The notes beneath the pieces are model-generated. The model was not told where the DNA came from and did no database searches. It saw only the letters and a program-made list of their open reading frames with translations. This document shows, one piece after another, positions 1-9,358 of a stretch of DNA of 64,000 bases; the stretch's first letter is position 1; each line of letters opens with the position of its first letter. Location of the stretch: positions 3,224,001 through 3,288,000 of the forward strand of contig JAQOTA010000050.1 of NCBI GenBank assembly GCA_029532415.1, written 5' to 3'. The translations under genes and the position numbers were made by a program. The DNA is from Marasmius tenuissimus. Taxonomy: Eukaryota; Basidiomycota; Agaricomycetes; Agaricales; Marasmiaceae.

Positions 1-1013
1 TGGCGAACGCGACTCCCAAGCCAGGGAAGCAGCACCCTTTTATACACAAGATGACTGAGGAGTACGTCAACACCGTCCCAGCAAATCTCAGGCTAATGGA
101 ATTTTGTCTCTACAGGGTTGAAACCGTGGCTACACTCAAACAGTATTATTTCCTGGTCCCCTCCCACGTCAGGGAAAGTTACCTCTTCTATCTCTTGTGC
201 AACCCTCCGGAGAGCGTAGGTCACATGCGCCGAGCCCCTCCAGAAACCTACAAAGACAAGAAAAAGAAGGCGGCCAAGCAAAAGAACAAGAAGCAGGGGG
301 ACGATGGGGAAGAGATCCTTCAGCCCCCTCCGACTATCATCTTTTGCGCCCGCACCAAGACAGCGGCCTACATAACACTTCTTCTGAAAAATCTATCAAT
401 CCGGAGTACCGCGCTGCACTCACGATTGACACAACGGGAACGACTGACATCACTGTCGCTATTTCGGTCATCGGTCGTTCCCGTCCTCGTGTCGACGGAC
501 GTGGGAGCTCGTGGACTGGATATTGACGATGTGGCGTTGGTCGTGAATTGGGACTTACCTGATGAACCCGAGGAGTACACACATCGCGTGGGTAGGACTG
601 CTCGGGCTGGCCGAAGTGGAGTTTCCATGAGTTTCGTGACAGAACGAGATGAAGAGCGCGTCATAAAGGTGGAAAATCGAATTGGTGAGTGACTCGAGCT
701 CGGCCGCCACCTCCGCCTCCTCAGACTCAGACTCAACTGACCCTGTATTTTCCTTTTTCGCGCGGTGGTCACTGGTCAGGCGTCAAACTGAATGAGTATT
801 CATTCCCAGAGAATCAGGTGCTGGAGAAATTGAATGCTGTGTCCACGGCCAAGAGGCTGGCCAATATGGTGAGTTGTTTGACCGTATTTGACCGCGGGTC
901 AACTCAGCGGAGAAAAATTAACTGACTGCGGAATAACTTGTTTACAGGAACTGCATGATGCGGATTTCGGAAAAAGGGAAAAGATTCACAGGCTCAAGGC
1001 TAGAACTCAGTGA
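1..1013 (+). CDS. DBP8: ATP-dependent DEAD-box RNA helicase DBP8 (3' part)
   Basis: C-terminal RecA-like half of a DEAD-box RNA helicase; the 5' part lies off the left edge. Visible helicase motifs are motif IV (FCARTKTA), motif V (ARGLDIDD) and motif VI (HRVGRTARAGRSG). The downstream tail (NEYSFPENQVLEKLNAVS, then ELHDADFGKREKI) matches the Dbp8/DDX49 subgroup, which works in nucleolar 40S ribosomal subunit assembly. Exons as read: to 61, 116-684, 780-868, 948-1013, with the TGA at 1011-1013. The intron at 62-115 is 54 bases and has no in-frame stop, so it can be read through; splicing it out gives the family-typical sequence before VATLKQYY. The subgroup assignment is family knowledge; the helicase motifs are seen directly. 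Confidence 0.85.
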
Positions 1014-1389
1014 CGTTGAGGCCGTTGGGTTGAAATCTGTACCTCAGTGTGGCGATCCTGTACCTGTATGAACGTGTAGAAGTGTTGCTCGATGGGTCCG
1101 AGATCGGTCGTGTGTACATGGTGTGCAATTTGCTCGGGTGAATTCTCCAGAAAACAAGACCGTCTCGGGTGTATTTTGACAAGACGCGCAATGAGGCTGA
1201 GCTGTTAGACTTGTATTAGACCAAAGTCTCGTATGGTCTTAGTCAGAGGTCAGTCGGTGCATCAAATCGGTTCAACCCAACTGAGCCATTCACTCCACCT
1301 TTCCTTTACACCCCCACTATCCTGGTTGGTACCCACGCTTAATTTTTGGTCTCGTCCGTCCGTTCAATTCTGCTCAACAGCCCCGTATT
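1014..1389. other. Intergenic stretch, DBP8 3' flank and BTB gene promoter
   Basis: No coding signal. It should hold the DBP8 3' UTR and the upstream region of the BTB-like gene. No repeat or RNA gene seen. Confidence 0.4.
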
Positions 1390-2644
1390 ATGATGGACGT
1401 TACCGATTGGGATTCAGTTCTTCAATTCGCCTCGTCAGAGGACGTTGATGTGCCATCTTTTCAAGAAAGGGATACGGAGTTCCAGGACAAGGGTGGTTCA
1501 GTCAACCAGAATCAGATGCAGATTCCGACACCTCCAGTGCGCGCATATATGCTCTTTGTTTCGCGAAATTCATTGCTCATTGTCCTCTAGCAATCTCATG
1601 GAGGTTCGCCCATTGCTGAAGATCCGAACGATGGCAACGTTCTTGTTTCTGTGTCGACAACATTCTTTCCGGGGGCCAACAATCATACGCTTCCACCAGA
1701 CCTAGCATTGTTGTCGTCGGACTCGGTTTTCTTCTATGTTCACTCGGACCTCATCCTGGCAGCTTCGAGTAACCAGTTCCAGGAACTGTTGCCTGAAAAT
1801 TCGCCCAAGGCGGCGCAACGCTCATGGCACAATATGGTGGTTCACGTTGACGAGAAATCACCAGTCCTGAACATCATCTTACACGTCGTCTATGGAATGT
1901 CCTGCGCACATTACTCCCCCTCTTTTGAAACTCTTTCGGCCGCTGTAAATCGGCTTCCATCGTATGGAATACAACCGCTGGCTCATATCACGACCTCTTC
2001 ACCTTTACACACGATTCTCCTCTCCCACGCACCGCTATGTCCACTTGATCTCTACACACTTGCCGCGAGACACGATCTCTACGACTTGGCGGTCTCAACC
2101 TCACCGCATTTACTCTCTCTTCCTCTTAGCTCAATAACGGACGAGATAGCAACGAACGTTGGGCCCAAGTACCTCAGGAGGTTATTCTTTCTCCATATAG
2201 GTCGTTCCGATGCATTGAAACGAGTCAGTCCTTCCCTACCCAAGCTCCGCTGACAAAAATAACTCATGATTTCACAGCTCCTCCTACCGCCTCCCAATCC
2301 CCACGCTCCTACGCCCTTCTGTGATTTCACGGACCAAAAAACACTCACAAGGGCTTGGGCGTTGGCGTCCGCTTATCTCGCTTGGGATGCACGTCCTGGT
2401 ACGCGTATCAAGCAAGTTGTCAGGCACTCTGCTTAACCCCTTCTTATCCCAGATCTCTCCACGAGCTTTTTGGAGTCAGCCTTACGGCCGCTAGCAGATC
2501 ATTTATCATGCGACCTCTGTAAACAATCGTTAAACGATCGCATCAAGAACGTTCTTGTGCAGTGGTCAGTTATCAAGGTAAGTGATAGTCTTAATATCAC
2601 CTTGGAATATTATCTCTGACACCCAGCCACAGCGGACAATTTGA
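1390..2644 (+). CDS. BTB/POZ-like fungal protein
   Basis: A cytosolic or nuclear protein of a family common in mushrooms, built on a BTB-like fold. Exons as read: 1390-1536, 1591-2223, 2278-2398, 2453-2577, 2627-2644. The first three introns are all exactly 54 bases. The BTB-like core starts near SDSVFFYVHSDLILAASS and continues through an acidic, hydrophobic stretch to a helical part (LYTLAARHDLYDLAVSTS) typical of the 'position moves to the organ of the BTB' layout: an exposed strand, then helices. A second ATG directly follows the first (1393). BTB proteins usually act as dimerisation or cullin-3 adaptor modules; no other domain is seen, so the specific job is unknown. The last exon is only six codons and is the least certain part; without that splice the frame ends near 2616. 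Confidence 0.6.
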
Positions 2645-3378
2645 CACCTGTAACTTATTCATCGTTTTTTTTTTGGGCACGGTTCGGCTCTCCGACACCC
2701 TTTGGTCTTTGGCTCCGAAGCCACACATACACCTTGCATGCACGCTCCAATTCGGTTGAGCTGTTAGTGCTTTAGCCTCATCATTCACGTTCACTACCAC
2801 ACATGCCTTGCATGCACACCAACACGCCAACACACGCCTCCGCAACCCTTACTGTACTCGAACGACCTTTAGAGCCCGACCGTTGTCTTTCCTTCGACTC
2901 CAATCCAAATACATTGTACCAATATGGCCTCCATCGCGTTCTCTCTACTTTATCCGTCAGCAAGCTCGCATTCACGATACCCCGTCGCTGCTCTCGATTA
3001 CTGTATATCATTTTGTGGATGGATCCACCTTCCGCTTCGAAAAAGTTACATTACAATTCTGATTGATTTTTGTAGTTATAGCGCTATGTCGTTCTATCGT
3101 AGCTAAGTCTCATACACGGACACCCCCTTTTTGTAGCAACTGCCCTTCATACACGGAATAATGGCATGCATTTCGACGTTTTCAGTTTCACTTTCACATG
3201 AATATTTTCCATGACTCGCGTTTACCGACGTGTTAATGAGGTAAAGGAGCTGAAAAGGGTCTCCGGCGGGCGGTGATTAAACTGAAAGAAAACGTCCCGT
3301 TACCGATTTCAAGAAGTACATCATCCAGAATGCAAGACAGGGTATAGGGTGGGGTACATGATCGAGTATAATTCGCAT
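2645..3378. other. Gene-free interval between convergent genes
   Basis: About 730 bases between the 3' ends of the BTB gene and MOB1, the longest plain gap in the first third of the window apart from the 7256-8030 interval. Small open frames occur on both strands but none shows domain signal or credible splicing. A short T-run lies near 2662. No repeat or RNA gene recognised. Confidence 0.4.
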
Positions 3379-4517
3379 TTACCGAGCCTTCTCCTCGGCC
3401 AAGATAGCCTCGTTGAGTTCGTCGAGAGGGGCGAGTTCTTTCTTGTCGATGAGATCGAACTGGGGGTATTTGAAAGAGGTGAGTCGTAGCCATCGAAATG
3501 ACGAAACAAGGCAATTCCAATCACCTCGTGGACGAATAGGAAGAAATGTTTGTAACTGGTGTTCAAGTGGGCTGAGAAGAAAGGGGGTACTCAGGTGGTT
3601 AGTACCGATGGGGAGGCGAAAATCGTGCACACCTTCGATGCCCAGCGCACATATGTGATCAAAGTGATTGCTGTATATGTGCCCGTACACTCGGAAAAGC
3701 CGGCGAACGATTGTCTTCACTGTATCCCGGAAATTCTTGGGGAAAGGGACACCTGATTATCGAAGTGTTAGCTGCTGCTGAGGGACGCAACGCCTGATCG
3801 GCACAGATGGTGCTCACCGATCCTGTTCGGAAATACAGCTTCATCTTCGAGCAAGTTTTGTACCCAGTTCATCAGTGCATCGACGTATTCGGGGGCTGGT
3901 AACTTGGTTGGCCGTTTGTATTTCACTCCGTCTTCCCATAAGTATTCGTATCTGCCAGTATACAATCCAAGAGTCAGAATCGAGCAAGAAAGCGTGGATC
4001 AAGATTCCACATACCTCGGACCCGCCGACATGATTGGGCACTGCGAAAGCGAACATCAACGACCAAGACCAGCCGGGGTGAGAGCGGCGAGCGACAAAGT
4101 ACCTCCTGACGCGTGCAAAACTCCGTTACAGTTCCATAAAGCATGTTCAGATGATTGAAGAAATCGACAGCTTTCGATCGAGTGCGAAGAGAATAAGTAA
4201 GAGGATGAAGGAGAAGTCTGATTGATGCATACCGTGGACTGCCAACCACTCGTTCAGATCTTCGCCCTCAGGGAGTTGTACTGCGAGCCTCAGATTTCCA
4301 GATCCCTGCGACCAAGTAGCAGCCATGAGGCTTTATTCTTGAATTTCGCTGATCCTTAACTCACCAGGGTCGCCTCTGCGTACTTCCTCAACTGATATTG
4401 CTTCGTTCCCTCCGGGACATCTTTACGGGGTTTGAAAGTGCGGGTCTTGCCTCTGAATGAATAAGTAAAGGATAGCCGAGATCAAACACATCCTTACAGT
4501 CCGAAGAATGAAGACAT
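3379..4517 (-). CDS. MOB1: MOB1 kinase activator
   Basis: Mob1/phocein protein, the co-activator of NDR/LATS-type kinases in the mitotic exit or septation network. The start MSSFFGLGKTRTFKP is split by an intron after a 20-base first exon (4498-4517). Then follow the helical core (EWLAVHVVDFFNHLNMLYG), the zinc-site region (FCTRQECPIMSAGPRYEY), PAPEYVDALMNWVQNLLEDE, the RLFRVYGHIYSNHFDHI segment with the second half of the zinc site, HLNTSYKHFFLFVHEF, and the end LIDKKELAPLDELNEAI. This is a full-length match to the family of roughly 210 to 220 residues. Stop is the TAA read at 3381-3379. It shares a 435-base divergent promoter region with the first DJ-1 gene, and a broken copy of its 5' end lies at about 6375-6650. 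Confidence 0.93.
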
Positions 4518-4952
4518 GGTCAAGAATGGATGGGACTATGGAGGTAGTAGTGAGAGGACCTTGAGAGACTTTGCGGTTGAGGAGATAGGAAGACAGTGAC
4601 GTCAACACGCTGAGCAAACATCAGATTGAGGCTTGAGCGCTAATTTCATTCCCTTCAACCACGATGGACAACGCTTCAATTGTTCCGACTCTCGGGAATC
4701 CTCTATTGAAGAGCTTTGCCAAGTCTTCGTCTCCTCCGGCTCACACCTCTGAAACTCGGGCGCTCTCCGCTCTCTCCGCTCTCCGAGTCGATGACTCCAA
4801 TTCAATACTTTTGCTGAATCAGAGAGACTACGAGATGTGCAAACGATACCCGGCAGCGACCCGAGCCCTTCTTTATAAGAGCGCAAGAATCTCTAGCGAG
4901 ACCACAAGCGTTCCATCGCAATTTCTCTCCAGAGTCTTCGTCTCGAGATACA
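4518..4952. promoter_or_regulatory. Divergent promoter region MOB1 / DJ-1 copy 1
   Basis: Between the opposed start codons of MOB1 and DJ-1 copy 1. A TATA-like TTTATAAG near 4870-4880 sits about 75 bases before the DJ-1 ATG. Part of the region (about 4630-4865) recurs at about 6740-6890 in front of the truncated DJ-1 copy, including the run TTCAATACTTTTG. Confidence 0.5.
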
Positions 4953-5954
4953 ATGCCCTCCGTCCTTTTCGTGTTCACCTCTGCCAACAAAAACTCGCAA
5001 GGAGGTCCCACAGGTTGGTACCTTCCAGAGGCTGCGCACCCGTACTACGCCCTTGTGCCACACGTCGACATCGATTTTGCTTCTCCTAAGGGCCCTAACC
5101 CACCTGTGGACGAGTACAGCGTGAAGGCGAGTCGTCTGCCACCGTCGCACGCCCTAATTAACTCACTCACACTCTTGTTTTCCCTTGTGCAGGCCTTTGC
5201 AGAGGATAAAGACTCCGTTCAATTTCTGAACGATGAGATCGTCAAATCCAAGCTCGCCAATGCCAAAAAGTTGAGTGAAGTCAACGCGGATAATTACGAC
5301 GCCGTCTTTTATCCAGGAGGTCACGGACCTGCAATCGACCTACCGTTCGACGCCACTAACCATAAGCTCGCATCTGAGGTAAGTAATCGCTACTGTTCCA
5401 AGCGTTTGCATTCGGCGAGCCTGACCATATGCCTGGCGTTCCTAGTTCTTTCAGGCGGGCAAGATCACCGCTGCAGTCTGCCACGGACCAGCGTGAGTGA
5501 TGCTTTGCTCGGGCTATGTACTCTATGATCTGGAGGAAATTCACACCTGGTCCTTGATTCAGTGCACTCGTGGGCGCAACAGGGAAGGATGGCAAGTCCG
5601 TATTTAACAACAAGAAAGCGACCGGCTTCTCGAATAAGGAAGAGGAGTTATTGGGAACGGTCAAAGCCGTCCCTTTCTTGGTGAGTACTTTTCGCCCACG
5701 AGAAGTCAACTGAGGGGTCTCATGAACTCTATCGTAGCTCGAGGATAAGATCAAGGAGAACGGCGGACTTTTCAAAATGAATAACGAGCCATGGGGGGTA
5801 TGTATTCAACTCGCAGTGTCGTTGTATAGTCTTCTGATCGACCTTGATTTTTCTCTAGGAAAATGTCGTCGTCGACGGAAACTTGATTACGGGACAGAAC
5901 CCCAACTCTGGACTTGGTGTTGGAAAGGCGATTCTAGCGGCTTTACAAAAGTAG
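4953..5954 (+). CDS. DJ-1/PfpI family protein, Hsp31-like glyoxalase (copy 1)
   Basis: Class I glutamine-amidotransferase-like protein of the Hsp31 branch of the DJ-1 superfamily, a branch known for glutathione-independent methylglyoxal breakdown (glyoxalase III) and protein rescue under stress. The catalytic set can be seen: Glu26 in PEAAHP, and Cys132-His133 in AVCHGPA at the nucleophile elbow; PGGHGP precedes it. About 235 residues, the usual length. The protein ends ITGQNPNSGLGVGKAILAALQK. Six exons. The first intron (5127-5192) starts with GC, not GT: exon 1 ends at AAG, followed by GCGAGT, whereas the paralogue at 8031 has a normal GTACGT at the same codon position. That intron is 66 bases with no in-frame stop, so retention would add 22 residues. 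First of three copies. Confidence 0.85.
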
Positions 5955-6374
5955 AGCAGTGATGCTGGCACAAGACTGTACCATAAAATTGTCGAAATTT
6001 GACCCCTCTCATCAACGGATGAATGGAACATATCACTATGCAGATTGACTACATGGTGTGAGCCATACGAGTTGTATATCTCAGGGTGTACAGACTACTC
6101 AAGAGGAAGGACGCAAAAGAAAGGTGTTGTATCGTGGCCATGCTTACCGGGCGAGTGGGCGAAAAGGAACATCGACGTCACGGACCCTCACTAAGGCCTG
6201 TGGCACGATGCAAACACAGATCTTGCCAGCGCAGGAGGGGGGTTCCGTCGAAACGGATGACTGTATGAGACTGTATGTGTGCAGGGACACGGCAAAAAAG
6301 GGCAAGAACATCATTCAGCGCCTTCTAGTCGGAATTGGTACTAATCTCAAGGGATTGATCATCGATTGGTTTAG
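5955..6374. other. 3' flank of DJ-1 copy 1 and duplication junction
   Basis: Non-coding. The first 370 bases resemble the 3' flank of the truncated copy (7256-7620). The junction into the MOB1-like remnant lies at about 6330-6375. Open frames here (for example 6058-6423) have no domain signal and match flanking DNA, not a gene. Confidence 0.5.
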
Positions 6375-6650
6375 ATCAGCTTCCAAACCTAAAGTACGGC
6401 TGAAGAAATCGACCATTCAATAAATTTTCATCGATTGAGTGTGAAGAGAAGAAGAAACGCGAAGGGAAGTCTAGACCACCAACCTTTTCGTTACGGTTTA
6501 GTACAAGCTCGCCCCCGGGGAGTTATCGCACAACCCTCAGATTCCAGATCTTGACGGAGCTTCTGAGTGAGTTTTGCCTCAGCGCGAATGATTGAGTGAT
6601 CAAAAGAATATCCGAGAACCGTCGAGTGTCTTTGTAAGTTCTAGTCCTAC
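6375..6650 (-). pseudogene. Remnant of MOB1 5' half
   Basis: Read on the minus strand this resembles MOB1 positions 4130-4500. Recognisable pieces are the codons for VDFF (GAAGAAATCGAC read in reverse near 6403), the stretch matching the exon for GNLRLAVQLPEGE (near 6515-6555, AGATTCCAGATC and CCCCGGGGGCGAG), and the first-intron area (TTTTGCCTC near 6573 and TTTGTAAG near 6630). Frames are broken by indels, the middle of exon 2 is lost, and the 3' half of the gene is absent. It cannot make a Mob protein. It arose with the truncated DJ-1 copy as part of one duplicated block. Confidence 0.65.
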
Positions 6651-6889
6651 TTGTATGGGCATGTACGGAAGGTTCTGGGGACCTTGCGAAATTAAGCTTG
6701 GCGTTCAAGGAGGTTCAAGGGCATGGGAAAGTAGTGTCGTTAACATATGAAGTCAATCACTAGAGCGCTAACTCATTTCGTTCCTTTCACTACGATGAAT
6801 GGCTGTCCCTACTGTCATGAGAACTCTAGTTCAATACTTTTGTTGATTCATAACCACAGCGAAATGTGCAAAATATAACCAACAGTGAC

Positions 6890-7255
6890 CGGCATCTTCA
6901 ACAACAAGAAAGCGACAGGCTTCTCGAATAGGGAGGAAGAAATCTTGGGAGGTGTTGATGCCGTCCCTTTTTCTGTGAGTGTTCTGTTGCCCCGAGAGGT
7001 CGAGTGAGGGATCACGTATTTTCACATAGCTCGAGGACAGGCTCAAGGAGATCGAAGGACCTTTCGAAAAGAACGACGAACCTTGGGGAGTGAGTATCTG
7101 AATCGCATTATCGTTCCTACAGTCCTCTGAGCAATCTTGATCACCATTTTTTTCAGGAACATGTCGTCGTCGTCGACGGGATCTTGATTACAGGACAGAA
7201 TCCCAACTCCGGACTTGGTGTCGGGAAGGCGATCTTGGCGGCTCTACAGAAGTAG
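6890..7255 (+). pseudogene. 5'-deleted DJ-1/Hsp31-like gene (copy 2)
   Basis: Only the last three exons remain: IFNNKKATGFSNREEEIL, then LEDRLKEIEGPFEKNDEPWG, then a final exon ending ITGQNPNSGLGVGKAILAALQK and TAG at 7253-7255. The promoter-like DNA (6829-6889) is joined straight to the middle of the exon that in copy 1 starts near 5566, so the start codon, the catalytic Glu and the Cys-His elbow are all missing. The remaining frame and both splice sites are still intact, with one extra Val codon in the VVVVDG stretch. Either the loss is fairly young, or the piece is still transcribed from the duplicated promoter. It has no in-frame start of its own near the junction. Confidence 0.75.
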
Positions 7256-8030
7256 AGCGTGATATTGACCAGAAAGAATGTACCATATAATTGTCGAATT
7301 TTCTAGGAACTTCTGACTCCTGCCGTCAGCAGATCTCGGACTACGAAGGAAAACTGGCCACATGGTGAGCTATGCGAGTCATACATTCCGGGACATATCG
7401 AATACCCAAAGGAAAGAACGCCAAAGATAGTCGATAAGTCTCTTTTTACGTGTCCACCAGGTGGGTTGGCCACACTTTGGTGGAAAGGAACGTCTCCGGT
7501 CCTTGTTAATAGGCTGCCGCAAGAGGCACAGATACTGGGAGTATAGAGGCGGTCAGCTTTGTCGAAAAAGGCCCTTGCATGTATCTACTTAGTACGGGGA
7601 CACGATCACGGAAAAGGACAGCTTGCTCTTGAGGAGAACGTCCGAACTATCTTGAGCCTTGATCCTATCCTGGTCCGGAATCAGCTTGATTCCTGACTTC
7701 ATCACGTTTCCCATTTCCTTACGTCGATCATTGTTGAATCCACCTCTATCCACCGCAAATCAGTCCGGAGGTCAACGTACTCTGATAGTCGCGCTCATTT
7801 CACGCCGACCACTTGTTACGGCTATGTCATCCTTGCTCGAACAATCCACGTTCGTCATAGGAAATTTGACCGTGTCCTGAGAAAGCACACCACCTGCTTG
7901 GTCAGAACGGCTAAGAGATATCCAGGCAATAGCCGGAGGCTGCTTTTTAAGAGGCGAGACAGACTCTAAAATGTCTCTCATTATCTTCATACTTTTCCCC
8001 CCCATCTGAATCACATTCTCAACTCACACG
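7256..8030. other. Flank of DJ-1 copy 2 and promoter of copy 3
   Basis: The first 365 bases resemble the 3' flank of copy 1. From about 7640 the sequence is not obviously shared with units A or B and should hold the promoter of copy 3. A TTTTTAAG run near 7944 is a weak TATA candidate, and a CT-rich stretch near 7990-8025 precedes the ATG. No gene seen. Confidence 0.45.
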
Positions 8031-8989
8031 ATGCCTTCCATCCTTTTCGTTTTCACTTCTGCAGACAAGAACCTGCAAGGAGGTCAGACGGGTTACTTCC
8101 TTCCAGAGGCTGCACACCCGTACTACGTCCTCGCACCCCACTTCGATGTCGAATTCGCGTCTCCAAAGGGTGCTAATCCCCCTGTTGACGAAGGCAGCGT
8201 CAAAGTACGTTTGTTTCCTCCTTATCATAATCAACGCCACTGTTCTAACAACCGCTCTCAGTCATATGCCGAGGATAAGGAGTCTGTTCAGTGGCTGAAA
8301 GACGAGACCGTCAAATCGAAACTCGCCAAAGCCAAGAAGCTTTCGGACGTCAAGGCCAGCGACTACGATGCGATTTTCTACCCTGGCGGCCATGGCCCAG
8401 TCATCGATCTCCCTTTTGACACCACCAACCACAAACTCGCATCCGAGGTACGTGTGACCCGTTCTTATAAAGCTTTTCGCGTCTCCTGATGGCAAATCAG
8501 TTCTTCCAAGCCGGAAAGATTACCTCTGCGGTTTGTCACGGACCAGCGTGAGTACTTCGATAAGATGCCTATACAGAGGTGTGAGATTTACGCCCGCCTT
8601 TCCAGTGCTTTGGTTGGCGCCACCGGAAAAGACGGCAAGTCTGTATTCAACGGGAGGAAAGCAACAGGTTTCTCGAACAAAGAAGAGGAGATGGTGAATA
8701 TGGTCAAGGCTGTACCGTTCTTGGTGCGTATAGGTCCAACCGATGTCTCACAGTCGAAAGTAACGCATATTCGTGCAGCTCGAAGATAAAATCAAGGAGA
8801 ACGGCGGCACCTACGACAAGGCTGCTGAGCCATGGGGAGTAAGTGTCAACCTGTGTCCCGTCGGTATTCAGTGTCCCTGACATTATTTTGTAGGAAAAGG
8901 TTATCGTCGACGGCAACCTGATTACGGGACAGAACCCCAACTCTGCAGCTGCTGTTGGAAAGGCCATCTTGGCAGCGCTGAAGAAGTAA
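8031..8989 (+). CDS. DJ-1/PfpI family protein, Hsp31-like glyoxalase (copy 3)
   Basis: Intact paralogue of the gene at 4953, with the same six-exon layout and length. It starts MPSILFVFTSADKN. The catalytic residues are kept: Glu in PEAAHP, and Cys-His in AVCHGPA. The end is NPNSAAAVGKAILAALKK, TAA at 8987-8989. Its first intron begins with canonical GTACGT right after the codons for GSVK. It differs from copy 1 at many residues (for example SYAEDKESVQW against AFAEDKDSVQF), so it is the older split, while the truncated copy 2 is closer to copy 1 at the C-terminus. Expected role: removal of methylglyoxal and protection from carbonyl stress. The family assignment is firm; the substrate is inferred. 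Confidence 0.85.
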
Positions 8990-9358
8990 CAAACTATAAA
9001 TGTATCATTAGTTCAACCCCTTGTAATATTAGCACAGTGTAATAGTTGATTCACGTTCGAATTCATAAATCTGCCCTCGCTGTCACGTCAACGCCTCCCC
9101 AAAGGATGTATCCAATCCAGGATACTCATCACGCTCGTTCTGAAATCGCCGGGTTCCTAGTTCAACATCCAAAGGAGGGGATTCAGGACTTCGGCGACGC
9201 GCCCAAGTCAGTTAGAACATGGTCAACGAGACCACCAACACGCAGCCCGGCCGCCATCAGCTGTGCATTGACATCGTCGCCTCCAATGTTGCGGGTATCG
9301 TCTTTACATTCAATCAACAACACGTAAACTACAGAGACATGGGGAAAAGAGAGCACCT
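8990..9358. other. Interval between convergent DJ-1 copy 3 and U1A-like gene
   Basis: Shared 3' flanks of two convergent genes. No coding or RNA signal found. Confidence 0.4.

Larger units (their letters stand above)
4130..6325. repeat. Tandem segmental duplication, unit A (intact)
   Basis: Unit A covers the 5' half of MOB1, the divergent promoter, DJ-1 copy 1 and about 370 bases of its 3' flank. The same order is found again in unit B (about 6375-7620). Matching landmarks: GAAGAAATCGAC at about 4158 and 6403; GAGCGCTAA at about 4636 and 6763; TTCAATACTTTTG at about 4800 and 6830; the last three DJ-1 exons; and a shared 3' flank with ACATGGTG followed by GAGC at about 6052 and 7360. Boundaries are by eye and may be off by tens of bases. 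Confidence 0.7.
6375..7620. repeat. Tandem segmental duplication, unit B (decayed)
   Basis: Second copy of the MOB1 5' end, divergent promoter, DJ-1 gene and 3' flank block, in the same order and orientation as unit A. It is shorter because of at least two internal losses: the middle of the MOB1-like exon near 6560-6590, and the DNA between the promoter and the fourth DJ-1 exon at about 6890. Many point differences show that it is not recent. Confidence 0.68.

Noticed and set aside
6058..6423. Open frame of 121 codons between the DJ-1 copies
   Set aside because: Covers the 3' flank that is duplicated at 7256-7620, where the frame is not kept; no domain signal.
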